This document shows, piece by piece, positions 16,293-24,657 of a DNA stretch of 64,000 nucleotides. How positions within the stretch are numbered: position 1 is the stretch's first letter; the number at the start of each line of letters is the position of its first letter. The position numbers and the translations under genes are program-made. The notes under the pieces were generated by a model that worked only from the letters and a program-made list of their open reading frames with translations, was not told the origin of the DNA and did not search any database. The stretch is from assembly GCA_963714415.1 (NCBI GenBank), contig CAVQOL010000006.1:127174-191173 (forward strand), in the 5' to 3' direction. Source of the stretch: JAGXRK01 sp963714415. GTDB taxonomy: Bacteria > Bacteroidota > Ignavibacteria > Ignavibacteriales > Ignavibacteriaceae.

Positions 16293-17741
16293 ATGAGCAC
16301 AACTGAAAATGAGAAAATTGAAGAATTAGCCAATAAAGAGTACAAATTTGGATTTGTAACTGATATTGAAGCCGATACTCTTCCCGTTGGATTGAGTGAA
16401 GATATAATACGCCAGCTTTCTGCCAAAAAGAATGAACCTGAATGGATGACAGAATGGAGATTGAAAGCTTACCGTCATTGGTTAACAATGGAAGAACCGC
16501 ATTGGCCAAACGTTAAATATCCGCCGGTGGATTATCAGAGTATATCTTACTACTCAGCTCCAAGATCAACACCAAAATATAAAAGCCTGGATGAAGTTGA
16601 TCCTGAACTTCTTGATACATACAAAAAACTTGGAATCTCTCTCGATGAACAAAAACTTTTAGCCGGCGTTGCTGTGGATGCTGTATTCGATTCGGTTTCT
16701 GTTGCAACAACTTTTAAAGGCAAGCTAAATGAAATGGGAATTATTTTTTGTTCATTCTCGGAAGCAATCCGTGAACATCCCGATCTTGTAAAAAAATATT
16801 TAGGCAGTGTTGTTCCTTATACAGATAACTATTATGCAACATTAAACTCTGCTGTTTTCAGCGATGGTTCATTCGTTTACATTCCTAAAGGCGTTCGCTG
16901 CCCGATGGAGCTTTCAACTTATTTTAGAATTAACGCTGCTAACACAGGACAGTTTGAAAGAACACTTATTGTTGCCGATGATAATGCTTACGTTAGCTAT
17001 CTTGAAGGATGTACCGCACCGATGAGAGATGAAAACCAACTCCACGCAGCAGTTGTTGAATTAGTTGCTTTAGAAAATTCACAAATAAAATATTCAACGG
17101 TTCAGAATTGGTATCCCGGTGATAAAGATGGTAAGGGCGGAATTTATAACTTCGTTACAAAACGCGGCGCATGTCGTGGTGTAAATTCTAAAATCAGCTG
17201 GACGCAGGTTGAAACCGGTTCTTCAATAACCTGGAAATATCCAAGCTGTATTCTTCAGGGAGATAATTCTATTGGAGAATTTTATTCCGTTGCCGTTACT
17301 AACAATATGCAGCAGGCAGATACCGGAACAAAGATGATTCATATCGGAAAGAATACAAGAAGTACAATTATTTCAAAAGGGATTTCTGCAGGAAAGAGTA
17401 ACAATAGCTACCGCGGTTTGGTAAAGATTGGAAAGAAAGCTGAAGGCGCGCGTAACTTTTCACAATGCGATTCTCTTTTACTCGGAGATAAATGCGGTGC
17501 ACATACTTTTCCGTATTTAGAAATTAATAATCCATCTGCACAGGTTGAACACGAAGCAACAACATCTAAAATTGGTGAGGACCAGATTTTCTATCTTAAC
17601 CAAAGAGGAATTGCTACTGAGGATGCTGTCAGCTTAATTGTTAATGGGTACTGTAAAGAAGTATTTAAAGAACTTCCAATGGAGTTTGCTGTAGAAGCAC
17701 AGAAGCTTCTTAGTATTTCTCTTGAAGGAAGTGTGGGATAA
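16293..17741 (+). CDS. sufB: Fe-S cluster assembly scaffold subunit SufB
   Basis: The 482-residue protein is full length for SufB. It has the N-terminal EWMTEWRLKAYRHW block, YFRINAANTGQFERTLIVAD, YLEGCTAPM, and the C-terminal beta-helix SLLLGDKCGAHTFPYLEI with the conserved cysteine. SufB forms the SufBC2D complex, which builds [Fe-S] clusters using sulfur from SufS via SufU. It heads a cluster with sufC, D, S, U and T. GGAG lies a few bases before the ATG. The sufB-sufC gap holds a palindromic repeat. Confidence 0.97.
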   Translation: MSTTENEKIEELANKEYKFGFVTDIEADTLPVGLSEDIIRQLSAKKNEPEWMTEWRLKAYRHWLTMEEPHWPNVKYPPVDYQSISYYSAPRSTPKYKSLDEVDPELLDTYKKLGISLDEQKLLAGVAVDAVFDSVSVATTFKGKLNEMGIIFCSFSEAIREHPDLVKKYLGSVVPYTDNYYATLNSAVFSDGSFVYIPKGVRCPMELSTYFRINAANTGQFERTLIVADDNAYVSYLEGCTAPMRDENQLHAAVVELVALENSQIKYSTVQNWYPGDKDGKGGIYNFVTKRGACRGVNSKISWTQVETGSSITWKYPSCILQGDNSIGEFYSVAVTNNMQQADTGTKMIHIGKNTRSTIISKGISAGKSNNSYRGLVKIGKKAEGARNFSQCDSLLLGDKCGAHTFPYLEINNPSAQVEHEATTSKIGEDQIFYLNQRGIATEDAVSLIVNGYCKEVFKELPMEFAVEAQKLLSISLEGSVG

Positions 17742-17749
17742 TTTACTAT

Positions 17750-17824
17750 GTCATTCTGAATCCCGTTTTAACGGAATGAAGAATCTATTTTATATATTAG
17801 ATTCTTCGCTTCGCTCAGAATGAC
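17750..17824. repeat. Inverted-repeat element between sufB and sufC (75 nt)
   Basis: Starts GTCATTCTGA and ends TCAGAATGAC, perfect 10-bp inverted termini, with an inner AGAATCT...AGATTCT pairing. It resembles dispersed non-coding repeats found between genes in Bacteroidota. It lies within the suf transcript. Confidence 0.75.
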
Positions 17825-17861
17825 TAACGAAAAAGAAATTGAAAAGTAAAAAGGAAATAAA

Positions 17862-18626
17862 ATGTTATTAGAGATTAAAAATCTTCACGCAAATGTTGAA
17901 GGAAATGAAATTCTTAAAGGAATAAATTTAAAAGTTAATGCCGGAGAGGTTCACGCAATTATGGGACCTAATGGTTCTGGTAAATCTACGCTCGCTTCAG
18001 TACTTGCAGGAAGAGAAGAGTACGAAGTCACAGAAGGTGAAGTTTTATACAATGGAAAAAATTTATTGGAACTCTCACCTGAAGACCGTGCAAGAGAAGG
18101 TGTTTTTCTTGCATTTCAGTACCCGGTTGAAATTCCCGGTGTTAGCAATACAAATCTTTTAAAAACTGCTGTTAACGAAATCAGAAAATATAGAGGCGAG
18201 GAAGAATTAGATTCTATGGATTTTCTTTCCTTACTAAAGGAAAAAAGCAAACTGGTTGAACTTGATAAGGCATTTTTGAGCAGAAGTGTAAATGAAGGCT
18301 TTTCTGGCGGCGAGAAAAAAAGAAATGAAATTTTTCAGATGGCGGTATTAAATCCAAAGCTTGCAATATTGGATGAAACTGATTCGGGACTTGATATAGA
18401 TGCATTGCGCATTGTTGCCAACGGAGTAAATAAGTTGAAGGCAAAAGATAACGCTACAATTTTAGTTACACATTATCAGAGATTGCTGGATTATATCATT
18501 CCAGATTTTGTTCACGTTCTTTACAAAGGCAAGATTGTAAAATCGGGCGGCAAAGAGCTGGCGCTTGAACTTGAAGAAAAAGGTTATGACTGGGTTAAAA
18601 GTGATAAAGCAGAAGCAGTAGTTTAA
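17862..18626 (+). CDS. sufC: Fe-S cluster assembly ATPase SufC
   Basis: The 254-residue ABC-type ATPase has Walker A GPNGSGKST at residues 35-43, FQYPVEIPGVSN typical of SufC, signature FSGGEKKRNE, and Walker B LAILDETDSGLD followed by VTHYQRLLDYI. SufC powers the SufBC2D scaffold; it is a soluble relative of ABC transporters. It lies between sufB and sufD, with a palindromic repeat on either side. The start is ATG, preceded by AAAAAGGAAATAAA. Confidence 0.97.
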   Translation: MLLEIKNLHANVEGNEILKGINLKVNAGEVHAIMGPNGSGKSTLASVLAGREEYEVTEGEVLYNGKNLLELSPEDRAREGVFLAFQYPVEIPGVSNTNLLKTAVNEIRKYRGEEELDSMDFLSLLKEKSKLVELDKAFLSRSVNEGFSGGEKKRNEIFQMAVLNPKLAILDETDSGLDIDALRIVANGVNKLKAKDNATILVTHYQRLLDYIIPDFVHVLYKGKIVKSGGKELALELEEKGYDWVKSDKAEAVV

Positions 18627-18633
18627 AAGGAAT

Positions 18634-18701
18634 GTCATTCCCGCGTAGGCGGGAATCTAAAACATATAGACAAAATTGATTCCCTCTTTCGAGGGAATGA
18701 C
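18634..18701. repeat. Palindromic repeat between sufC and sufD (68 nt)
   Basis: Begins GTCATTCCCGC and ends GGGAATGAC, the same family as 10741-10809. An inner CCCGCGTAGGCGGG hairpin is present. It starts 8 nt after the sufC stop. Confidence 0.75.
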
Positions 18702-18734
18702 AAATAGCAAAAAATCGGTTTAAAGAAATTAAAT

Positions 18735-20051
18735 ATGGATAAAACAATAGATATTAAAGAATGGTACATCAGTAAGTTCAATGATTTTGAAAAATCATTG
18801 AACGGAGAGAAATCTTCCGATTTTCATAAAGTAAGAAAAGATGCCATAAGCAAATTTGGTGATATCAATGTTCCAACGCAAAAAGATGAGGAGTGGAAAT
18901 ACACTAATATTTCACCTTTGCTAAGACATAACTTCTCCCCTATTCCCATTAAGGCAGATGTGTCTTCAGAAGTTATAAGCAAGTTTCTTTTTGATAAGAT
19001 GGAACACAGCCTTTTAGTTTTTGTGAATGGAATTTATTCTCCAGAAGTATCAAAACTGATTGACATTCCCAAAGGTGTTGAAATTGGAAGTCTTGCAGAT
19101 GCAATAAAAAGTAATAACCCAGTTGCAAAAAAACATCTTGGTAAGTATGCTGAAAATGAAAATTACTTTTTCACAACAATGAGCACAGCATTTACAAGGG
19201 ATGGTGCATTCGTTTATGTTCCCGATGGAAAAGTTGTTGAAGATCCTATTCACGTTATATTTTTAACAAAATCGGTAAGCGAGAAGATTATAACCCAGCC
19301 ACGAAATCTGTTTGTCGCAGGAAAAAATTCCCGGGTCACTATTATCGAACACTTTGTTTCCGATGAAGATTCTGTCTACTTCACAAATTCGGTTACAGAA
19401 ATTGTGGCTGATGAGAATTCTAATGTTGATCATATAAAACTGCAGGAAGAAAGTAAAAAAGCTTTTCACATAGCAAGAATGGAAGTTGACCAGGAACGGA
19501 GCAGTAATTTTTCATCGCATTTAATTTCACACGGTGCTGAAATCTCACGTAATGATTTTAATGCACGCTTTAATGATGAAGGCAGCGAGTGTATGCTTAA
19601 CGGTTTGTTTATGATTGACTGCGAGCAGCTTTTTGATGCACACACAATGATTGATCATGCTAAACCTCATTGCAGCAGCCACGAGCATTACAAAGGAATC
19701 TTACAGGATAAATCAAAAGGTGTGTTTAACGGAAAAGTAATGGTTAGACAGGATGCACAGAAAACAAATGCTTTTCAGCAGAACAACACAATTCTTCTTT
19801 CGGATGATGCAGTGATGAACACAAAACCCCAGCTTGAAATTTTTGCAGATGATGTTAAGTGCTCACACGGCGCCACAATCGGTAAGTTAAATGACGAAGC
19901 AAAATTTTATTTAAAGTCCCGCGGAATTGGTGAGGAATCTGCAACAGCAATATTAATTCATGCTTTTGCAAGCGATGTAATTACATCAATAAAAGTTTCT
20001 GCTTTAAGAGATTATCTAGAAAAAATTATCAGTAAAAGATTTAACGGATAG
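18735..20051 (+). CDS. sufD: Fe-S cluster assembly scaffold subunit SufD
   Basis: The 438-residue protein matches SufD: N-terminal KDEEWKYTNISPLL, central VYVPDGKVVEDPIHVIF, and the C-terminal HCSSHEHYKGILQDKSKGVFNGKV-type segment (first 20 only: HCSSHEHYKGILQDKSKGVF). DDVKCSHGATIGKL follows near the end. SufD pairs with SufB around two SufC units, and its histidine in the CSHGAT block takes part in cluster formation in studied systems. It ends 10 nt before sufS. Length is normal and the frame is intact. Confidence 0.95.
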   Translation: MDKTIDIKEWYISKFNDFEKSLNGEKSSDFHKVRKDAISKFGDINVPTQKDEEWKYTNISPLLRHNFSPIPIKADVSSEVISKFLFDKMEHSLLVFVNGIYSPEVSKLIDIPKGVEIGSLADAIKSNNPVAKKHLGKYAENENYFFTTMSTAFTRDGAFVYVPDGKVVEDPIHVIFLTKSVSEKIITQPRNLFVAGKNSRVTIIEHFVSDEDSVYFTNSVTEIVADENSNVDHIKLQEESKKAFHIARMEVDQERSSNFSSHLISHGAEISRNDFNARFNDEGSECMLNGLFMIDCEQLFDAHTMIDHAKPHCSSHEHYKGILQDKSKGVFNGKVMVRQDAQKTNAFQQNNTILLSDDAVMNTKPQLEIFADDVKCSHGATIGKLNDEAKFYLKSRGIGEESATAILIHAFASDVITSIKVSALRDYLEKIISKRFNG

Positions 20052-20061
20052 AAAGTTTAAA

Positions 20062-21322
20062 ATGCATAATAAAGATGCAACTCTTGTAGAAAGTCATTCA
20101 AAACTTTATGACGTTCAGAAAATCAGAAACGATTTTCCAATTCTGAAAATTATGGTGCACGGTAAACCTCTTGTATATCTTGACAACGCAGCAACTACAC
20201 AAAAGCCGCAATATGTTATTGATAAAACCAACAGTTATTACGAAAAGTATAACGCAAACATCCATCGCGGAGTCCATGCTTTAAGTCAGGAAGCAACGGA
20301 AGCGTTTGAGAGTTCAAGAATTATTATTAAAAATTTTATTAACGCACTCGGTAAGAACGAAATAATTTTTACACGTGGCACAACTGAATCAATAAATCTT
20401 GTTGCTGCAAGTTACGGGCGGACGAATGTAAAAGAAGGTGATGAAATAATCATCTCAACTATGGAACATCATTCTAACATCGTTCCATGGCAAATGCTTT
20501 GTGCAGAAAAGAATGCAAAGCTTCGAGTAATACCTGTTAACGATGAAGGCGACCTCATCTTTGAAGAATTTGAAAAGTTGATAAATGAAAAGACAAAGTT
20601 TGTTTCTGTTGTGTATGCTTCAAACTCGCTTGGGACTGTCAACCCTGTAAAGAAAATCATTGACTTAGCGCATAGTTACAACATTCCTGTTTTACTAGAT
20701 GCAGCTCAAGCCATAAACCATTTAAAGATTGATGTGCAGAAACTTGATTGTGATTTTCTTGCATTTTCTGGACACAAATTATACGGACCAACGGGAATAG
20801 GTGTTCTTTACGGAAAAGTGAATTATCTTGAAGCAATGCCTCCTTATCAGGGCGGCGGCGATATGATTTCCAAAGTTACTTTTGAAGAAACGACTTACAA
20901 TGAGCTTCCGCATAAGTTTGAAGCAGGCACTCCTGATATTGCAGGTGCAATCGGTTTAGGTGCCGCTATTGAATACATTGAAAATATTGGACTTGAAAAT
21001 ATTTCGCATCACGAAAATTTATTACTCGAGTATGCAACCAAAGCTGTACAGGATTTATCAGGCATTAAGAATAATCGGAACAGCAAAAGAAAAAATCGGA
21101 GTACTATCATTTCATTTTGAAAATGTTCATCCTCATGATGTTGGAACATTTTTGGATTTTGAAGGAGTTGCTATTCGAACAGGTCATCATTGTACACAGC
21201 CATTGATGAAACGATATGGTGTCCCCGCGACTTCAAGAGCATCATTCGGAATGTACAACACAATTGAAGAAGTTGATATTCTTGTAAACGGTCTAAAGAA
21301 AATTTTAGAGGTATTCGGATAA
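20062..21322 (+). CDS. sufS: Cysteine desulfurase SufS (frameshifted near 21070)
   Basis: The PLP enzyme removes sulfur from cysteine for SUF assembly. Residues visible include YLDNAATTQKP, NIHRGVHAL, TRGTTESINLVA, and the PLP lysine in FSGHKLYGPTGIGVLYG. The catalytic cysteine lies in RTGHHCTQP. A single extra base near 21069-21071 (ATTAAGAATAATC) shifts the frame, so the conserved VLSFHFENVHPHDVGTFLDF and the catalytic cysteine are read only in the +1 frame. With the base removed the protein is about 419 residues, normal for SufS. If the shift were real, the enzyme would be dead and the pathway broken, so an error is the likelier explanation. Confidence 0.92.
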
Positions 21323-21341
21323 TATCCTTAGGTATATTAAA

Positions 21342-21800
21342 ATGGAACAGGAACTAAGAGAACTTTATCAGCAGGTGATTTTAGATCATAATAAATCACC
21401 AAGAAATTTCCGCTTGATCGAGCATCCGACAAATCACGCTGAAGGATACAATCCTTTATGCGGCGATAATATTAGTATTTTTCTTTCATTAAATGATGAA
21501 GGAATAATTGAAGATATTTCATTTCAGGGTTCCGGCTGTGCAATATCAAAAGCATCTGCTTCTTTAATGACTTCGATGCTGAAAGGTAAGACCATTTCTG
21601 AAGCTGAAAAAATCTTTAACAAGTTTCATGAATTGGTAACCGATAAGCTTGGCGACAATCCTGACATTGATGATTTAGGCAAGCTTGCTGTGTTCGCAGG
21701 AGTAAGAGACTTTCCTGTGCGTGTAAAGTGTGCATCACTGGCATGGCATACGATGATAAGTGCACTGCATAATAAAAATGAAAAAGTTGTGACGGAATAA
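21342..21800 (+). CDS. sufU: SufU-type Fe-S scaffold / sulfurtransferase
   Basis: The 152-residue protein has the three SufU cysteines: C40 in NPLCGD (with D42), C66 in GSGCAISKAS, and C130 in RVKCASLAW. The 18-20 residue insertion before the third cysteine distinguishes SufU from IscU. In Gram-positive systems SufU carries a zinc and takes the persulfide from SufS; the same role is expected here. It lies 20 nt after sufS. Confidence 0.93.
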   Translation: MEQELRELYQQVILDHNKSPRNFRLIEHPTNHAEGYNPLCGDNISIFLSLNDEGIIEDISFQGSGCAISKASASLMTSMLKGKTISEAEKIFNKFHELVTDKLGDNPDIDDLGKLAVFAGVRDFPVRVKCASLAWHTMISALHNKNEKVVTE

Positions 21801-21804
21801 TCAA

Positions 21805-21873
21805 CGTCATCCCGAACTTGTTTCGGGCTCTCTTAGTTAAATTTTAAAGATGCTGAAACAAGTTCAGCATGAC
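21805..21873. repeat. Inverted-repeat element between sufU and sufT (69 nt)
   Basis: Begins GTCATCCCGAACTTGTTTC and ends GAAACAAGTTCAGCATGAC, so the two ends are near-complete inverted repeats. A third, distinct repeat family inside the suf operon. Starts 5 nt after the sufU stop. Confidence 0.75.
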
Positions 21874-21882
21874 ACTTAGAAT

Positions 21883-22203
21883 ATGACACAATTAAGTAAA
21901 CAAGAACTTGAAGAAAAAATAATTCAGGCACTTAAAACTTGTTACGATCCGGAAATTCCTGTTGATATTTTCGAATTGGGATTGATATATGAAATTGCAA
22001 TTGATGATGAGGAAAATGTTAAGATTAAAATGACACTGACTTCACCGATGTGCCCGGTTGCAGGTTCGCTGCCTCCGGAAGTTGAAGGGAAAGTAAAATC
22101 AGTCCCCGAAGTGAAAGATGCAAAGGTTGAATTGGTTTGGAGTCCGCCGTGGGATAAAGATATGATGTCTGAAGTTGCAAAATTGGAATTGGGATTTTTA
22201 TAA
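21883..22203 (+). CDS. sufT: SufT / MIP18 (DUF59) Fe-S maturation factor
   Basis: A 106-residue DUF59 protein with CYDPEIPVDIFELGLIYEI, the conserved LTSPMCP cysteine motif, and VELVWSPPWDKDMMS. Such proteins help deliver Fe-S clusters to target enzymes. It is encoded right behind the scaffold genes. The ATG follows the repeat element at 21805-21873 by 9 nt, so its ribosome site overlaps the repeat's edge. Confidence 0.9.
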   Translation: MTQLSKQELEEKIIQALKTCYDPEIPVDIFELGLIYEIAIDDEENVKIKMTLTSPMCPVAGSLPPEVEGKVKSVPEVKDAKVELVWSPPWDKDMMSEVAKLELGFL

Positions 22204-22210
22204 ACAGAAT

Positions 22211-22278
22211 AGCACACTGATTACACTGATGCAACTGATCTGCGCAGATCAGCAAAATCTGAGTCATCTGCGTGCCAA
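22211..22278. repeat. Repeat containing an 18-bp perfect palindrome
   Basis: Contains CACTGATTACACTGAT units followed by CTGATCTGCGCAGATCAG at 22235-22252, a perfect palindrome, and a GC-rich tail. The CACTGAT unit recurs at 24620-24657. Fourth repeat type between suf-locus genes. Confidence 0.6.
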
Positions 22279-22298
22279 TAAATTAAAATGGAGCACAA

Positions 22299-22829
22299 AT
22301 GTTTGATATAAACCCACGTTCACCAATGTACGATCAAGATGCAGTTCAGCCAATGCGTGACGAATTACTCGCGGTTGGCTTTGAAGAATTATTAACTCCC
22401 GAAAATGTTGATAACGCAATAAATAATAATGATGACAAGACTGTTTTAGTTATTATAAATTCTGTTTGCGGATGCGCTGCAGGAAGTGCCAGACCGGGAG
22501 TATCATTAGCATTACAAAATAAAAGTATTCCCGATAAACTCTATACAGGTTTTGCAGGACAGGAAAGAGATGCGGTTGACCGCATTAGACAATATATAAA
22601 AGGTTATCCGCCTTCGTCACCGAGTATTGCATTATTTAAAAATGGTGAATTAGTTCACTTTATTCCAAGGTTGAATATTGAAGGTTACACAGCAGAACAA
22701 ATTGCAAATACATTGAAAGAAGTGTTCAATAAAAATTGTTCTGCAAAAGGTCCATCAATTACACCTGATCAATTTTCACAGGTAATGTATGCTAAACAAT
22801 GCGGATCTAAAATTCCGTTGTTTAAGTAA
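22299..22829 (+). CDS. Bacilliredoxin (BrxA/BrxB, DUF1094) with C-terminal extension
   Basis: The 176-residue protein matches the BrxA/BrxB family: MYDQDAVQPMRDEL, the active-site CGC at residues 57-59 (NSVCGCAAGSARPG), and YTGFAGQERDAVDRIRQYI, then PSSPSIALFKNGELV. Bacilliredoxins remove bacillithiol from protein cysteines. The family is usually about 145 residues; here about 30 extra residues carry two more cysteines (NKNCSAKG and KQCGSK). It sits between sufT and the Rrf2 gene, suggesting a redox role linked to Fe-S assembly. Thiol partner unknown. Confidence 0.88.
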   Translation: MFDINPRSPMYDQDAVQPMRDELLAVGFEELLTPENVDNAINNNDDKTVLVIINSVCGCAAGSARPGVSLALQNKSIPDKLYTGFAGQERDAVDRIRQYIKGYPPSSPSIALFKNGELVHFIPRLNIEGYTAEQIANTLKEVFNKNCSAKGPSITPDQFSQVMYAKQCGSKIPLFK

Positions 22830-22836
22830 TTAATTT

Positions 22837-22966
22837 ATTGCCACGACCTTCAGGTCGTGGATAATTAACAAATCCAGAATTTGTTTCGTCAATAATAAAA
22901 TTTAAAGATGTGGCTAAAGCCAACAAGTAGTCTGTAATTTCAGCATGAGCTAAAGCTCGTGGCAAT
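22837..22966. repeat. MITE-like element with ATTGCCACGA terminal inverted repeats (130 nt)
   Basis: The ends ATTGCCACGA and TCGTGGCAAT are perfect inverted repeats. Inside are three small hairpins (CCACGACCTTCAGGTCGTGG, TGGCTAAAGCCA, GAGCTAAAGCTC). It fills the gap between the bacilliredoxin and Rrf2 genes. Confidence 0.75.
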
Positions 22967-22979
22967 AGTATAAAAAAAT

Positions 22980-23459
22980 ATGAAATTCAGTGCACAAGAA
23001 GAATACGGATTAAGATTATTATTGAGAATCGGGAAAAGTGATTCTGATAAAGGAATGACTATTCCCGAACTCAGTGAGCAAGAAGGACTTTCCGAAGCGA
23101 ATGTTGGAAAGATATTACGTCTATTGCGTCTTGCCGGATTTGTAGAAAGCTCACGCGGACAAACGGGCGGATACAAGCTTGCACGTTCTGCTAATGAAAT
23201 ACTTGTTGGTGATGTTTTAACCTCACTTGGCGGAAAACTTTATGAGTCTTCTTTTTGTGATTTACATGCCGGAGTTGAAAATATTTGCACACACTCAATT
23301 GATTGCTCAATTCGTTCTCTTTGGAAAACAGTACAGACAATGCTTGATGGAGTATTAAGTAAAATTACTTTACAGGATTTACTTGGTAATGAACAGCAAG
23401 TAGAACTCTTCGTAACAAATCTAACGGATGACTTTGAGAATGGGAATTCTAAGAACTAA
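22980..23459 (+). CDS. Rrf2 family Fe-S-sensing transcriptional regulator
   Basis: The 159-residue protein has the Rrf2 winged helix (QEEYGLRLLLRIG, IPELSEQEGLSEANVGKILR, then GGYKLAR) and a three-cysteine cluster motif (C93, C103, C109) matching the spacing seen in IscR/SufR-like proteins. It most likely senses Fe-S status and controls the suf operon at whose end it lies. The ATG follows the 130-nt repeat by 13 nt and lacks a clear Shine-Dalgarno sequence. Confidence 0.9.
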   Translation: MKFSAQEEYGLRLLLRIGKSDSDKGMTIPELSEQEGLSEANVGKILRLLRLAGFVESSRGQTGGYKLARSANEILVGDVLTSLGGKLYESSFCDLHAGVENICTHSIDCSIRSLWKTVQTMLDGVLSKITLQDLLGNEQQVELFVTNLTDDFENGNSKN

Positions 23460-23463
23460 TCCC

Positions 23464-23498
23464 ATTCAGTCACGAAGAGGTTCGTGATTACCCTGAAT
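23464..23498. terminator. Nested palindrome between convergent genes
   Basis: TCACGAA (23470-23476) pairs with TTCGTGA (23481-23487), and outside that ATTCAG (23464-23469) pairs with CTGAAT (23493-23498). It fills the 41-nt gap between the Rrf2 stop and the enolase-superfamily stop. No T-tract, so termination is only suspected. Confidence 0.4.
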
Positions 23499-23500
23499 AA

Positions 23501-24598
23501 TTAGATTTTCTTAACCGTAACCTTTTCCAATATCTTCATATTCACTTCAACACCGATTCCTGGTTTTGTTGGAACATCCATAGTTCCATCTTTATTTACA
23601 AGAAATTCCGGTTCAACGATATCTTCTTTGTAATAACGTTTACTTGCAGAGATATCTCCCGGCAAAGAAAAGTTTGGCAGTGATGCAAGTGCAACATTTC
23701 CTGCCCGTCCAATTCCAGATTCAAGCATTCCACCGCACCAAACAGGAATATTTTTAGATGCACAATAATCGTGTATTAGTTTTGATTCTGTAAATCCACC
23801 AACACGACCGGGTTTAATGTTTATTACTCTGCAGCTATCCAATTCAATTGCAGCCCGTGTATCATCAAGTGAGTGAATACTTTCATCAAGACAAATTGGA
23901 GTTTTTAGTTCCCGCTGCAGTTTTGAATGATCATAAATATCTTCATATCCAAGTGGTTGTTCAATTAACAGCAAATTATAATCATCCATTTCTTTGAACA
24001 AATCAATATGCTTTAACTCATAAGCTGAGTTAGCATCAACCTGAAGAAGAAGTTCTGGGAAATGTTTTCTTAATGCTTCAATAAATTGTATATCATTACC
24101 TGGGGCGATTTTAATCTTAATTCTCTTATAACCTTCAGCAAGATATCCTTCAACTTTTTTAATAAGTTCTGCGGGTGAAGATTGAATACCAATACTTACA
24201 CCTACGTTAACTTTCTCTCGTGTTCCACCTAACATTTTTGAAAGTGAAATGCTTTTAGACTTTGCAAACAAATCCCATAGTGCAGCCTCGAGTCCCGCTT
24301 TTGCCATTCTGTGTCCGCGAACTTTTTCATAAGATGCAATCACTTCATCAATGCTTGAAATGTTCTTACTGAGAATTGAAGGAATCAGAAAATCCTGCAG
24401 GATGTGCCAGGCAGTTGTAACTGTTTCATATGAATAAAAGGGGGTTCCTTCAGCAACACATTCTCCCCAGCCTGTTAATCCTTCACCTTCTACCCGAACG
24501 ATTATATGTTCTTCATCGTATTCAGTTCCCATTGATGTTGTAAATGGAGAAACCAATTCCATTTTAATGTGGCGAAGTTCAATTTTTTCTATTTTCAT
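23501..24598 (-). CDS. Enolase-superfamily enzyme (MenC / N-acylamino acid racemase-like)
   Basis: This 365-residue protein of the muconate-lactonizing subgroup has a complete active site: the lysine pair K161 and K163 (IKIKIAPG), metal ligands D188 (QVDAN), E213 (LIEQPL), D238 (CLDESI) and K262 (INIKPGRVGG). The C-terminal GGMLESGIGRAGNVALASL is the OSBS/NSAR signature. It could make o-succinylbenzoate for menaquinone, or racemise N-acyl amino acids. No other men gene is present and the gene ends a peptidase run, so the second is plausible. The 59 nt before it contain CACTGAT repeats. Confidence 0.85.
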   Translation of the reverse strand: MKIEKIELRHIKMELVSPFTTSMGTEYDEEHIIVRVEGEGLTGWGECVAEGTPFYSYETVTTAWHILQDFLIPSILSKNISSIDEVIASYEKVRGHRMAKAGLEAALWDLFAKSKSISLSKMLGGTREKVNVGVSIGIQSSPAELIKKVEGYLAEGYKRIKIKIAPGNDIQFIEALRKHFPELLLQVDANSAYELKHIDLFKEMDDYNLLLIEQPLGYEDIYDHSKLQRELKTPICLDESIHSLDDTRAAIELDSCRVINIKPGRVGGFTESKLIHDYCASKNIPVWCGGMLESGIGRAGNVALASLPNFSLPGDISASKRYYKEDIVEPEFLVNKDGTMDVPTKPGIGVEVNMKILEKVTVKKI

Positions 24599-24619
24599 TT
24601 TACGCTTTCAGAAAAATGA

Positions 24620-24657
24620 CACACTGATGACACTGATCAGACTGATTAACACTGATT
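24620..24657. repeat. Tandem ACTGAT-type short repeat
   Basis: Four units ACACTGATG, ACACTGATC, AGACTGATTA, ACACTGATT in a row, in the gap between the enolase-superfamily gene and the M14 peptidase. The same unit occurs at 22213-22230. Confidence 0.6.

Noticed and set aside
20062..21322. sufS as a true pseudogene
   Set aside because: The rest of the suf operon is intact, the repaired frame restores the catalytic cysteine and normal length, and many similar breaks occur nearby, so an indel error is likelier.
22235..22252. 18-bp perfect palindrome as an Rrf2 or SufR operator
   Set aside because: It sits inside a repeat of CACTGAT units mid-operon rather than at the suf promoter, and similar units recur at 24620-24657.
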